From PZPK01 sp965230795 (GTDB taxonomy: Bacteria > Pseudomonadota > Gammaproteobacteria > Pseudomonadales > Oleiphilaceae), in contig OZ246020.1 in assembly GCA_965230795.1 (NCBI GenBank), positions 2,356,001 through 2,420,000 of the forward strand: a stretch of 64,000 nucleotides of DNA, given 5' to 3'. A program made the translations under genes and the position numbers. The notes below the pieces were generated by a model. It was not told the origin of the DNA, ran no database searches, and saw only the letters and a program-made list of their open reading frames with translations. Positions 43,635-52,237 of the stretch are shown piece by piece (the first letter of the stretch is position 1; every line of letters starts with the position of its first letter).

Positions 43635-45521
43635 ATGAAACCCATGCTTGAACTAAAGGACGCAGCCATCAGCGCCAGGGCCAAGGATACGGACAGATCG
43701 ACAAGCTATTCCGCCCGAGTGGTGGCCATTAACGACGATGTGCTGACCATCCAGAGTGCTGGCGGTAAGGGCCATCAGCGCCCACTGGTAAAAAATGAAA
43801 TGGTCTACGTGATACCGCAAAGTCTCGCCGCAGCATCGACTGACACGGCGCATGTCGAAAAACTCAAGGCGGAAGTGTTGCGGGTCAAAGGCAATGAAGC
43901 CGATGTGCAGGTATTCGAGGATACTGCCGGTATTGCCATTGGCGATCCGGTAGAACAGACCGGCGAGCAACTGTCGGTGGAACTGGGTCCGGGGCTGCTC
44001 AGACAAGTCTACGACGGATTGCAAAATCCGCTGCATCGTCTGGAAGCCAGCTACGGCAAATTCCTGCTAAGGGGTGCCGAAGAGGCCTCACTGGACCGCC
44101 ATGAAAAGTGGGCCTTTAGCGCAAGCGCGCGTGTTAATGACTCGGTACAGGCAGGCGATGTTCTGGGTGTCGTGCAGGAAGGGCGCTTTCAGCACAAGAT
44201 CATGGTGCCTTTCCAGTTTAAGGGTGACTATAAGGTCGACTGGATTCAGGAAGGCTCCTTCAATATCGACACTATCGTCGCGCGCCTGCTGGATCAGTCC
44301 GGCCGCGAACATGAAATCCGCATGGTTCAGCGCTGGCCGGTTCGTTCGCCCCTGCCCAAGGATTTGATTAAAAGCGGCGCCAGCAACAAACGCTACCCCA
44401 GTGAGCCCATGCTCACCACCCTGCGTTTGGTAGACACATTTTTCCCCATCGCCAAGGGCGGCACGGCCTGTATTCCCGGCCCCTTTGGAGCAGGTAAAAC
44501 CGTTTTGCAGAATCTGATCTCCCGCTATTCGGACGTCGACATCGTCATCATTGTCGCCTGCGGCGAACGCGCCGGTGAAGTGGTGGAAACCATTAACGAC
44601 TTCCCCCGACTTCAGGACCCGCATACCGGCGGTACGCTGATGGATCGTACCATTATCATCTGCAACACCTCGTCCATGCCGGTGGCAGCGCGGGAAGCGT
44701 CGATCTATACCGGCGTAACCATCGGTGAGTATTACCGGCAGATGGGTTACAACGTACTCTTGCTGGCCGACTCCACCTCTCGCTGGGCCCAGGCCATGCG
44801 TGAAACCTCCGGACGTCTGGAAGAAATCCCGGGTGAAGAAGCCTTTCCGGCCTACCTTGAATCGGCGGTTCGAAATCTATATGAACGCGCAGGCGTGATT
44901 GAATGCAATGACGGTAGCGAGGGTTCCCTCACACTCATCGGCACCGTCTCCCCCGCCGGTGGCAATTTTGAAGAACCGGTCACCCAGGCCACCCTTAACA
45001 CGGTCAAATCCTTTCTCGGACTCAGCTACGACCGCGCCTATAAACGCTTCTATCCCGCCGTTGATCCGCTCCTGTCCTGGAGCCGCTATACCAGTCAATT
45101 ACAGAGCTGGTTTAAGGAACACATCAGCGCTGATTGGATCACAAAAGTCGAAGGCATTATGAAACTGTTGCAGCAAGGCGAAGACATCAGCCGCATGATG
45201 CAGGTAACCGGCGAAGATGGCATCAGTGATGAGGACTATGCCATTCAGCAGAAAGCGCTCCTGGTGGACATGGTCTATCTGCAACAGGATGCCTTTGACC
45301 CGGTGGACGTTTCCACGCCCATTCAACGCCAGCAGGAAAGTCTGAACCTGCTATCCCGCATTATCGACGCACCAGTTAAATTCAATTCAAAGAGCGAAAT
45401 CCGCGACTGGTTTAACCGCCTGACCGATGCCTACCGCAACCTGAATTATGCGGAATACCAGAGTGACGCCTTCAAGGAGCAACTGGATAAGATAGAGGGA
45501 TTGATGAAGGGCCAGGTTTAA
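43635..45521 (+). CDS. ntpA: V/A-type ATPase catalytic subunit A
   Basis: A 628-residue catalytic ATPase subunit. The Walker A loop is GPFGAGKTVLQ, the catalytic glutamate is in GERAGEVVETINDFP, and the A-specific non-homologous region lies at about residues 110-220. LLADSTSRWAQAMRETSGRLEEIPGEEAFPAYL is the conserved nucleotide-contact segment. It is the last gene of the operon, unlike most V/A operons where A precedes B. A hairpin follows 16 bp after the stop. Confidence 0.94.
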   Translation: MKPMLELKDAAISARAKDTDRSTSYSARVVAINDDVLTIQSAGGKGHQRPLVKNEMVYVIPQSLAAASTDTAHVEKLKAEVLRVKGNEADVQVFEDTAGIAIGDPVEQTGEQLSVELGPGLLRQVYDGLQNPLHRLEASYGKFLLRGAEEASLDRHEKWAFSASARVNDSVQAGDVLGVVQEGRFQHKIMVPFQFKGDYKVDWIQEGSFNIDTIVARLLDQSGREHEIRMVQRWPVRSPLPKDLIKSGASNKRYPSEPMLTTLRLVDTFFPIAKGGTACIPGPFGAGKTVLQNLISRYSDVDIVIIVACGERAGEVVETINDFPRLQDPHTGGTLMDRTIIICNTSSMPVAAREASIYTGVTIGEYYRQMGYNVLLLADSTSRWAQAMRETSGRLEEIPGEEAFPAYLESAVRNLYERAGVIECNDGSEGSLTLIGTVSPAGGNFEEPVTQATLNTVKSFLGLSYDRAYKRFYPAVDPLLSWSRYTSQLQSWFKEHISADWITKVEGIMKLLQQGEDISRMMQVTGEDGISDEDYAIQQKALLVDMVYLQQDAFDPVDVSTPIQRQQESLNLLSRIIDAPVKFNSKSEIRDWFNRLTDAYRNLNYAEYQSDAFKEQLDKIEGLMKGQV

Positions 45522-45536
45522 AAGTGCTTCGTATCC

Positions 45537-45573
45537 GAGAGCCGAGATTATGCCTTTGTCTTTAACGGCTCTC
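45537..45573 (+). terminator. hairpin after the V/A-ATPase operon
   Basis: An 8-bp perfect stem GAGAGCCG / CGGCTCTC (45537-45544 and 45566-45573) 15 bp after ntpA. The loop is 21 nt and no U-run follows, so it is a weak terminator or an RNA-stability hairpin. Confidence 0.45.
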
Positions 45574-45579
45574 CCAATC

Positions 45580-46070
45580 TCCCTTGCCGTTCCCGCTCAC
45601 CACCCAGTTTCCCCCTTAATCCACCGTCGTTCCAGCTACCCCTACCGTCGTTCCCGCTTACCCCTCCGTCGTTCCCGCGAAGGCGGGACAAAAGCGCTTT
45701 AGCGCGTTGAACGACCGAAGGTCGGCCCGAAGGGTGAGCGAAGCGAATAGCCCATTGTTTTCACTAAAAGCCCGATGGGTGAGCGTAGCGAATAGCCTAT
45801 TGTTTGAGGTGGTCTAATAGATCTGACTCAAAAACCAAGGGTGAGCGAAGCGAATAGCCCATTGTTATGGTAAGAGGCTCACCCGCCCTTGTCATCACCC
45901 CTGACTACCCCCTTTCATCAAACTGGCGCAGAACTATACTTACTCTGTATCTCTCGGACACCACTGCATGGTTCGTGTTCGCCAGCAGATAATGCTCAAA
46001 AGATTGAACCGTTCCCGCAGTGACCGCGACCAAGACAACAATAACAAACGGACAAACGAAGGAATCCATC
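45580..46070. repeat. repeat-rich spacer upstream of the secreted-protein module
   Basis: The spacer contains CGTCGTTCC-type 20-bp units (about 45620-45670), a TTCCCGCGAAGGCGGGA palindrome (45673-45689) and three copies of a ~37-bp unit with core GGGTGAGCGAAGCGAATAGC ending in CATTGTTTT (starting near 45731, 45770 and 45839). The same families recur at 47815-48155, on the other side of the two secreted-protein genes. I saw no gene here. Confidence 0.7.
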
Positions 46071-47330
46071 ATGAAAGCAACAAAACTTTTTCTTTACTCA
46101 GTATTTGCCGTCGGCCTCGCCACGAGTCATCAGAGCATTGCCGCCAGTGCCAGTTCCAAATATGTCGATGAGGTGAAACTATCCTTCATTGGCATGGCTG
46201 CCGAGCTGCGCGTGGAGAACGCCTCTGCCAACAAGCATGTGAGTAAAGTGAATCTCAAACTCAAAGATAGCGCGATGCAATTCGATATCAGTGGCCGCGT
46301 TGATTGCAACCCTGGCATCGGCCGACACTTTAAAGGTGCCTACATGACATTTGGTCCGGTGAGCTTGCGTGGTGGCAATATCGATACCTCTCTGGGCGTT
46401 TATACCAAACAAACCGATGTCGCCCACACGGAAAAGAAAAATGACATAGCAGAATACACACCAGCCACCTTTACCGTCCCGGTATCGAAGGTAAAAAATG
46501 CATCCCCCTCCTTACGCGTCGATCCCGTGGCCGAGATCAATAAAAAGCTGCAACAGCACCTGCAAGGTGGCGGCAGCGCGGTCGACTTTTACAAACAGAA
46601 CCACACGATCGTCTTGCAGCGCCCTCTGACCTTGAGCGGGATTTGTGGCACAAACAAAAAAAGCTCGGGCGGTTACCACACCAAGAATCATGTCATTCAG
46701 ATAGAATACAAAGCCGACCCCGCGGTCTATGAACAAGCCAAACTGAATGCAGCGCTTGCCGGAAATTTGCCGAACCAGATTAACAACAACCTGCCTTTCA
46801 AGCTGGATCAGGCGAAGTTTCAGGCCAACATGCCACACCATATCGGCAAGTGCATTCCAAATCAGGACCCAAAAATCCGTATTAACTTTCAGGTTAGTGG
46901 TTCGACTACTGGTCTGATTGACCTCCGCGTTGTGCAAGTCAGCAACCAGTATGCCCACTACGGAACCTACTTCGAGACCACAGGTATCGTGAAGAACCCA
47001 AAGAATGGCGGCGGCCACCTGGATTTTCGTTTCCCCTTGAAGGACATGCTGTCACAGCAGAAGTATTCTTTTATGACCATCGCAAACAATACGACTTACG
47101 AACACAACATGCGCATTGAAGCCCGCTACAAGAACATGCAGGGCGGCACCTGGAGCGCCTACAAGCCTTTTGGTACCGCCACCTTCAAGCACAGATGTAC
47201 GCCCCAACTCAAGCAATCACTTGGGAATCAGAATCAGATAAAGCAGTTCGATAACGCAGGCCCAATGAAGGCGAAACCCAAGCGCGCTGAACCCGCGAAG
47301 CCCATGCGTTTAGAGCGTGCCACACAGTAA
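46071..47330 (+). CDS. exported protein of unknown function
   Basis: A 419-residue predicted periplasmic or secreted protein with a signal peptide (LFLYSVFAVGLATSHQSIAA). The sequence is rich in beta-type segments with polar residues, and four cysteines (RVDCNPG, LSGICGT, HIGKCIP, KHRCTPQ) may pair into disulfides. The C-terminus is lysine/proline-rich (AKPKRAEPAKPMRLERA). No family is recognised. The ATG at 46071 follows GAAGGAATCC. It is probably cotranscribed with the small secreted protein 87 bp downstream. Confidence 0.6.
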   Translation: MKATKLFLYSVFAVGLATSHQSIAASASSKYVDEVKLSFIGMAAELRVENASANKHVSKVNLKLKDSAMQFDISGRVDCNPGIGRHFKGAYMTFGPVSLRGGNIDTSLGVYTKQTDVAHTEKKNDIAEYTPATFTVPVSKVKNASPSLRVDPVAEINKKLQQHLQGGGSAVDFYKQNHTIVLQRPLTLSGICGTNKKSSGGYHTKNHVIQIEYKADPAVYEQAKLNAALAGNLPNQINNNLPFKLDQAKFQANMPHHIGKCIPNQDPKIRINFQVSGSTTGLIDLRVVQVSNQYAHYGTYFETTGIVKNPKNGGGHLDFRFPLKDMLSQQKYSFMTIANNTTYEHNMRIEARYKNMQGGTWSAYKPFGTATFKHRCTPQLKQSLGNQNQIKQFDNAGPMKAKPKRAEPAKPMRLERATQ

Positions 47331-47416
47331 GCGAAAAAAAGTGAGATTTAATTGAACCGCTCACGCGTTCGACACGACTGACTAGTGAACACCCAAATTA
47401 CCAAGAGGATAGAACG

Positions 47417-47668
47417 ATGAACACATTCAAAAAAACACTGTTTGCAGGCTTGTTCCTTGTTTTTGCAGGTCAAGGACACAGCGCCGGTTACCTGAAAATT
47501 GAAGGCATTGATGGCGAATCCAAAGACAGTAAGCGCCCCAGCCCTTCTCAAGAAATCAAGGTGCAAAAACCGAAGGAAGAACGGGCTGGCCTACTGCTGC
47601 CCGCCGTGCAAAAAGTCCGCGCCAGTGATGACAGTAAACCACCACGCAAGCCAGCACCGAAAAAGTAA
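47417..47668 (+). CDS. small secreted protein with an Hcp-like N-terminal motif
   Basis: An 83-residue protein with a signal peptide (FAGLFLVFAGQGHSA) followed at once by GYLKIEGIDGESKDSKRP. The YLKIxGIxGES pattern is the first strand of Hcp, the type VI secretion tube protein. The rest of the Hcp fold is missing; the C-terminal half is charged and disordered, ending KPPRKPAPKK. It may be a processed peptide or a remnant. The GAGGATAG site precedes the ATG. Confidence 0.6.
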   Translation: MNTFKKTLFAGLFLVFAGQGHSAGYLKIEGIDGESKDSKRPSPSQEIKVQKPKEERAGLLLPAVQKVRASDDSKPPRKPAPKK

Positions 47669-47685
47669 TATCAGAAATGAGTAGT

Positions 47686-47713
47686 CAAAGGGGCTTCTAC
47701 GCTGGCCCCTTTG
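47686..47713 (+). terminator. hairpin terminator after the small secreted gene
   Basis: A perfect 9-bp stem CAAAGGGGC / GCCCCTTTG around a 10-nt loop, 18 bp after the stop codon. The downstream stretch ATTCATTCC is only weakly T-rich. Confidence 0.55.
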
Positions 47714-47814
47714 ATTCATTCCAACAACTGGAATGTCTTAGACTGCTAAGCAGCAATATCGACACGCCCCTTCGCCCTTCCGCTCATTCGCTCCTGCCGT
47801 TGACTACCTGCACT

Positions 47815-48160
47815 CGTCGTTCCCGCGAAGGCGGGAACGCATTGTTTTCGTTCAAAGCCCAAGGGTGAACGAAGCGGATAGACCATTGTTTTGTTCAAAG
47901 CCCGAAGGGTGATCAAATCCAATAGCTCATCGCTTTCCCACGTCGTTCCAGCTACTCCTACCGTCGTTCCCGCTACCCCTCCGTCGTTCCCGCTACCCCT
48001 CCGTCGTTCCCGCTACCCCTCCGTCGTTCCCGCTACCCCTCCGTCGTTCCCGCTACCCCTCCGTCGTTCCCGCTACCCCTCCGTCGTTCCCGCGAAGGCG
48101 GGAACCTATTGTTTTAGTTCAGAGCCCGAAGGTCGAGCAAAACGAACAGCTCATTGCTTT
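47815..48160. repeat. 20-bp tandem array and REP-like palindromes
   Basis: Six exact tandem copies of the 20-bp unit CCGTCGTTCCCGCTACCCCT occupy 47961-48080, with one degenerate copy before and a partial after that continues into the TTCCCGCGAAGGCGGGAA palindrome. Similar palindromes occur at 47819-47836 and 48087-48104. Three degenerate copies of the GGGTGAGCGAAGCGAATAGC unit begin near 47857, 47902 and 48125. A long open frame here (47891-48244) is produced by the repeats and is not counted as a gene. The rest of the spacer 47669-48355 holds nothing I can support. Confidence 0.85.
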
Positions 48161-48355
48161 CCCCTTGAGCAACTCTATCTCTACCGAAGCCTTAGCACAC
48201 CAGACAAGCAAGGGTTATCATCCACCTTGCCCAGCATAAAATGAATAAAGACGGATGATCATACTCACCACCGCAACGAACAAAGAACGCAGATCAAGTA
48301 CTGCTCTCACACGGAGCAAGCATTCGCCGTTCAGCCATACTGAGCTCACGAACTA

Positions 48356-48799
48356 ATGGAAGACGCCTACGTACTACAAGCCCTGAGCATGATGTTCTTC
48401 AGCGCCTGGAAGACCTACATCGGTCCGGCCATTGCCGCCGCATCGCAATTCGCCTACTGGGAAATGCTGTTATTCAATATGGGAGCCGCCTTGAGTTCTG
48501 CCGGCGCTACTGTGTGGCTGACCGACCTGTGGATGAACACACGACAGCGCAAAGCGAAAGGCTTTGATCGCAAACTCAGAAAGGCGCTCACCATCTGGCG
48601 GCGCTACGGCAAACGCATCACCCTGCTCCTGTCACCCATACTACTCGGCATTCCCAGCTATGCGCTGATAGCCCGACGTTTAAAGGAACGTCGCCTGACG
48701 ATTATGCTGGAACTTGGCCTTGTCACCTTTATCTGGTGTACAGCGGTTTACTGGGCAAGTGTTGAGGGACTGGTGCTGATTGGGCAGGCTTGGATGTGA
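48356..48799 (+). CDS. small integral membrane protein
   Basis: A 147-residue protein. Hydrophobic segments lie at about residues 5-25, 36-55, 88-108 and 118-142, with a very basic loop (TRQRKAKGFDRKLRKALTIWRRYGKR) between the second and third that should be cytoplasmic. No family is recognised. There is no strong ribosome-binding site before the ATG. Confidence 0.5.
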   Translation: MEDAYVLQALSMMFFSAWKTYIGPAIAAASQFAYWEMLLFNMGAALSSAGATVWLTDLWMNTRQRKAKGFDRKLRKALTIWRRYGKRITLLLSPILLGIPSYALIARRLKERRLTIMLELGLVTFIWCTAVYWASVEGLVLIGQAWM

Positions 48800-48852
48800 G
48801 CCCAAAAAGCGCAAGCGCTTCACACAATAATCTCCCGCTAAAGGGCGCTGGC

Positions 48853-49941
48853 TCATTTATCCGTTAACTCATCAATAATCTTTTTGATATCCCCTGGCAA
48901 GTCCTCAACGGATACACCGGAAGTTATATTGGAAATATCTGAGGAATTAAAGGTGTGCCAATACAGCACCTTTTTTTCCGGATGCTTACGACAAAAATCG
49001 AGTGCCGCCGCGGCAGCTTTTGCAGTGTATGTTGTATCCAGGCGGACACCGATGTTTTTGAAGCAATCCATTACCTCTTCAGTCTCTTCTAAAGGAAATC
49101 CATAGCCTCGACCATAATATGAATCGACAAGATGTATCTTGTTAAGCTTAAGATTCGGAACCGTGGTATCGAGCTTGCGAAGATACGAGTAGGTTTGTGT
49201 TTTAAGTTTGAATGCAGTATCCGGCGTGCAAATGGGTATTGGACCTAGATGAGAAGGCGCAACCCTGATCCCAACCACCTTGCTGTGCAGCCCCGCCAAT
49301 TGACATCCCAAAGACAAACCCGCAACGGTGCCGCTTGATCCAACCGGGCAAAAGATATAGTCAGGCTCAGATAACTCACCGCGTTCAATCTGGGCCTTTA
49401 GCTCAAAAACCGCACTGACAAATGCGATGCATCCAGAAATATTTGAGCCGCCAGCGTGAAGGAAATAGGTATCAGAAGATGAAATAAATTTCCTCATGTA
49501 GAACTTCAAAGCCGTATTCAGGAGTGAGCCCGAGTACGTCAGCTTGGCGCCAAACGAAGTCATTAGCTTCAAGTTGTCGAGAACTCCCCCATTCACAGGT
49601 TGGGCGAATAGAAGCACCTCACATGCAATGCCAAATTGTTGGCAGAAATACGAGGTTGCGACTCCATGGTTGGTGCCCAGGCCCCCAAACGTGACTAACT
49701 TTCGAATACCTTTAGACTGAAGTTCCGCAATAATAAACTCCAGCTTTCTGACTTTATTCCCGCCATAGACAGCGTTTGTCTTGTCGTCCCGCTTCACCCA
49801 TAGGTTATACACCTCATCAGTACTGCTTCCTTCGATAAGCTGATGATCAATCGGCGTCGGCAAGCTGGCTAGCTCAACACTCGGAATATGCTCTGCCAGG
49901 TCCGGAAATTCCGCAAATATTGCGGGCTTCGACTTCATCAC
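48853..49941 (-). CDS. D-cysteine desulfhydrase / ACC deaminase-like PLP enzyme
   Basis: A 362-residue fold-type II PLP enzyme. The PLP lysine lies in YGGNKVRKLEF, TFGGLGTNHGVATSYF is the substrate loop, and VGSSGTVAGLSLGCQLAG binds the PLP phosphate. Family members deaminate 1-aminocyclopropane-1-carboxylate or release sulfide from D-cysteine; the sequence does not decide between them. It overlaps the flavoprotein gene by 4 bp, being the last of a three-gene minus-strand unit. Confidence 0.8.
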   Translation of the reverse strand: MMKSKPAIFAEFPDLAEHIPSVELASLPTPIDHQLIEGSSTDEVYNLWVKRDDKTNAVYGGNKVRKLEFIIAELQSKGIRKLVTFGGLGTNHGVATSYFCQQFGIACEVLLFAQPVNGGVLDNLKLMTSFGAKLTYSGSLLNTALKFYMRKFISSSDTYFLHAGGSNISGCIAFVSAVFELKAQIERGELSEPDYIFCPVGSSGTVAGLSLGCQLAGLHSKVVGIRVAPSHLGPIPICTPDTAFKLKTQTYSYLRKLDTTVPNLKLNKIHLVDSYYGRGYGFPLEETEEVMDCFKNIGVRLDTTYTAKAAAAALDFCRKHPEKKVLYWHTFNSSDISNITSGVSVEDLPGDIKKIIDELTDK

Positions 49942-51386
49942 ACAAACACCCTCTTTAAATGCTCGTTTAACATTCTTCCTTCGGGATCCAGGTGTCTTCT
50001 AAGTTTACCGAACGCTTCCCAATGATCGGGATATAACTTCGCCAATCTTTTGCTATCCAGAGTATGGATTTTCCCCCAGTGCGGTCTGCCGTTGTATTTC
50101 CAGAAAATGGGTTCAATTTCAGCAAAAACAGACTTGTAGTCCCATGATTCATGTTGATGAATCGAGATTGAGGCACCATCTTGCCCCTGAAACATCGATA
50201 TCCAAACGTCATCTTTTTTGACATGCCGGTACTCGATAGGGATGTTACAAGGCAACTTCTTATCAGAGATTGTTTTCAGGATTTGTTTTAAACATGCCGG
50301 ACCAAACTCAACCGGTACCGTGTATTCCATTTCGCGAAATCTGGTAAGCCGATCATGTGTCAGAACCTCATAGGAAGGGCCGGTTCTTATCGTAGACAAA
50401 CCATTTTCGGGCTCCATACTGGTGAACAATGTGTGATAGAGCTTGTGTCCAAAAAAAGGAATTCCAGCAACTGAATCGTAAAGATCCTTCAGATCATGGA
50501 TAACAGAACCTTCATCCTTGCCAAACGGTTTGTCTCCCGGTTTTGCATAATTGGTTTCAACTAATGCACAACGGGAAGTAAGTGGGAACGCAAACAGTTC
50601 AAAATTACGATGACTTGAGAAATGCTCGTCTATGTTGTCCAACACCTCGTTTGTGTCAGCCATTCTCGTCACTTCGGTCAGTTCGAAAGGTTTCACGTTC
50701 TTGAATCTCAGCTTTGATATAACACCCAGTGCGCCAACCGAAGTCTGAGCGGCCTTGAAGACCTCATGGTTTTCAGACTCACTGCATTCGATGATCCGGC
50801 CTGTGGGTGTGACGAGTGTGAGCCCGGTAAGGTAGTGAGAAATCGATCCAAATTGTGTTCCCGTTCCATGGACAGAGCACGCCACAGATCCGGCTAGCGA
50901 TGGGTAAGCCATGTCGGGCAGATTCGGAAATGCCTGGCCGATGGAGGCCAGTTGTCGGGCCGCATCATAAATTCGGGTACCCGCCCATAACTCAGCTTCC
51001 AGGGTGGTGTTATTGGAGGATACCACCCCAGACATCAGGTCCGTCGAAATCAGGACATCATTCGTCGGAACGACCGGGCTAAATGAATGACCAGCCCCAA
51101 CCGGGCGGACAACACCTGTGGTCTCTTTGAACACTTTGGCAACATCATCCTCAGATTTTGCAGCGTAAATCTTACTCGGATAACAATATTGGTTTCGCGC
51201 CCAATTGATCCATGGCAAGGGTTTTCCCAGTGCAATACTGGGCACTTTAGCCTGGTTTAATAAGCGTCTAGAATGCAAATCTTCGGTCGAATCACAAGAA
51301 ACCAGTGCGGTTGGAGCGACTGCGCCCGTGGCTGCCACTCCAATACTCATACCCATAAACTGGCGCCGGGTTTTCATTGTTTCCAC
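49938..51386 (-). CDS. Tat-exported sugar-lactone oxidase-like flavoprotein
   Basis: A 482-residue FAD protein of the aldonolactone oxidase (ALO/gulonolactone oxidase) group. The N-terminus has a twin-arginine motif RRQFMG and a possible lipobox ALVSC. The FAD-binding domain (VRPVGAGHSFSP with the position of the covalent histidine, SVHGTGTQFGSISHYLTGL) is followed by an ALO C-terminal domain. Exported to the periplasm, it could pass electrons to the adjacent cytochrome c5. It overlaps the cytochrome gene by 13 bp and the PLP gene by 4 bp. Substrate unknown. Confidence 0.82.
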   Translation of the reverse strand: METMKTRRQFMGMSIGVAATGAVAPTALVSCDSTEDLHSRRLLNQAKVPSIALGKPLPWINWARNQYCYPSKIYAAKSEDDVAKVFKETTGVVRPVGAGHSFSPVVPTNDVLISTDLMSGVVSSNNTTLEAELWAGTRIYDAARQLASIGQAFPNLPDMAYPSLAGSVACSVHGTGTQFGSISHYLTGLTLVTPTGRIIECSESENHEVFKAAQTSVGALGVISKLRFKNVKPFELTEVTRMADTNEVLDNIDEHFSSHRNFELFAFPLTSRCALVETNYAKPGDKPFGKDEGSVIHDLKDLYDSVAGIPFFGHKLYHTLFTSMEPENGLSTIRTGPSYEVLTHDRLTRFREMEYTVPVEFGPACLKQILKTISDKKLPCNIPIEYRHVKKDDVWISMFQGQDGASISIHQHESWDYKSVFAEIEPIFWKYNGRPHWGKIHTLDSKRLAKLYPDHWEAFGKLRRHLDPEGRMLNEHLKRVFV

Positions 51387-51706
51387 TCCTGTACACCGGC
51401 CATCAACTTCACAAGCTCAATGAAATCCTGCTCGCTGCAAGAACTGCAATACCCTCTTGGCGGCATTCCCTTGAATCCCTGAATCACATTGATAATTACT
51501 TGTTCGATGCCCTTTTCCATAATCGGTTTCCAATCCGATGGATCACCCATCAAGGGAGCGCCGGTACGCACAGAAGCGTGACACTGAATGCAGTTTACGG
51601 TGAGCTGCTTTAGATTTTTCTCTGATGGGCCAGCGTGCAATTCAACAAAGGGCCACATCAATACCAAAGCGATAAGCAATGATGATTTCAAGAGTCTGTC
51701 AGACAT
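51374..51706 (-). CDS. cytochrome c5-like monohaem protein
   Basis: A 110-residue exported protein with a signal peptide (SLLIALVLMWPFVELHA). The haem site is CIQCH at about residue 38, the methionine ligand is in FKGMPPRG, and the CSSCSEQDF pair is the second cysteine pair typical of cytochrome c5. It is first in the operon. It is the probable electron acceptor of the flavoprotein. Confidence 0.87.
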   Translation of the reverse strand: MSDRLLKSSLLIALVLMWPFVELHAGPSEKNLKQLTVNCIQCHASVRTGAPLMGDPSDWKPIMEKGIEQVIINVIQGFKGMPPRGYCSSCSEQDFIELVKLMAGVQEWKQ

Positions 51707-52237
51707 AAACCGTTTCCCGAATGAGTCGGTCTACCTTAGTTGCTTATGCCGTTTTTGTATTGACGACAAAACCCTATTGCATTGCCAATATACGACAGGA
51801 CATAGACTGAAGTGTCATGAACCAATGGAACAATGAATCGACACCTGCGCTGTAGACAGGTTGTTGCCGGACAAACGAACGAACATACCAGTGCTTATGA
51901 GCGCGCCAAGCACAGGGAAAGCATGGCCGAAATTGGACCATTAATGAGAAAGAATTGGACTAGCTCCCTGCCTGTCGCATAAGCACCTGCTACAATGACG
52001 CCCTGGAATACCAATCCAGATTACAGGTGTTTTTTAAAGCGCGTTTCGTGCATATTTTCAACAGATCAATAAGAAGTAAATGGCCTGTTCGAGCGCATGA
52101 AAGCGATTTCCAACGCGTCTACCGGCAATCATGATCTATCTATAAAGGTTGAGAATAATGTCCATGCACGGTTAATAAGATGGCCTGCAACGACATTCCA
52201 GAAAAACCACTCCTGCAAGTAAGAAAAACAAACCGCG
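51707..52237. promoter_or_regulatory. divergent spacer with a pair of AATTGGAC direct repeats
   Basis: A 531-bp spacer between the cytochrome c5 operon (leftward) and the AraC-type regulator (rightward). Two copies of AATTGGAC at 51931-51938 and 51953-51960 are 22 bp apart, two turns of the helix. This spacing is usual for AraC-family monomers on tandem sites. No gene is seen in the spacer. Confidence 0.35.

Noticed and set aside
47961..48080. CRISPR-like regular array
   Set aside because: The units are tandem with no unique spacers and no cas genes are present, so it is a simple tandem repeat.
47891..48244. 117-codon open frame over the 20-bp tandem array
   Set aside because: The peptide is a repeat of the DNA unit (VVPATPPSFPLPLRR-like) with no signal or ribosome-binding site.
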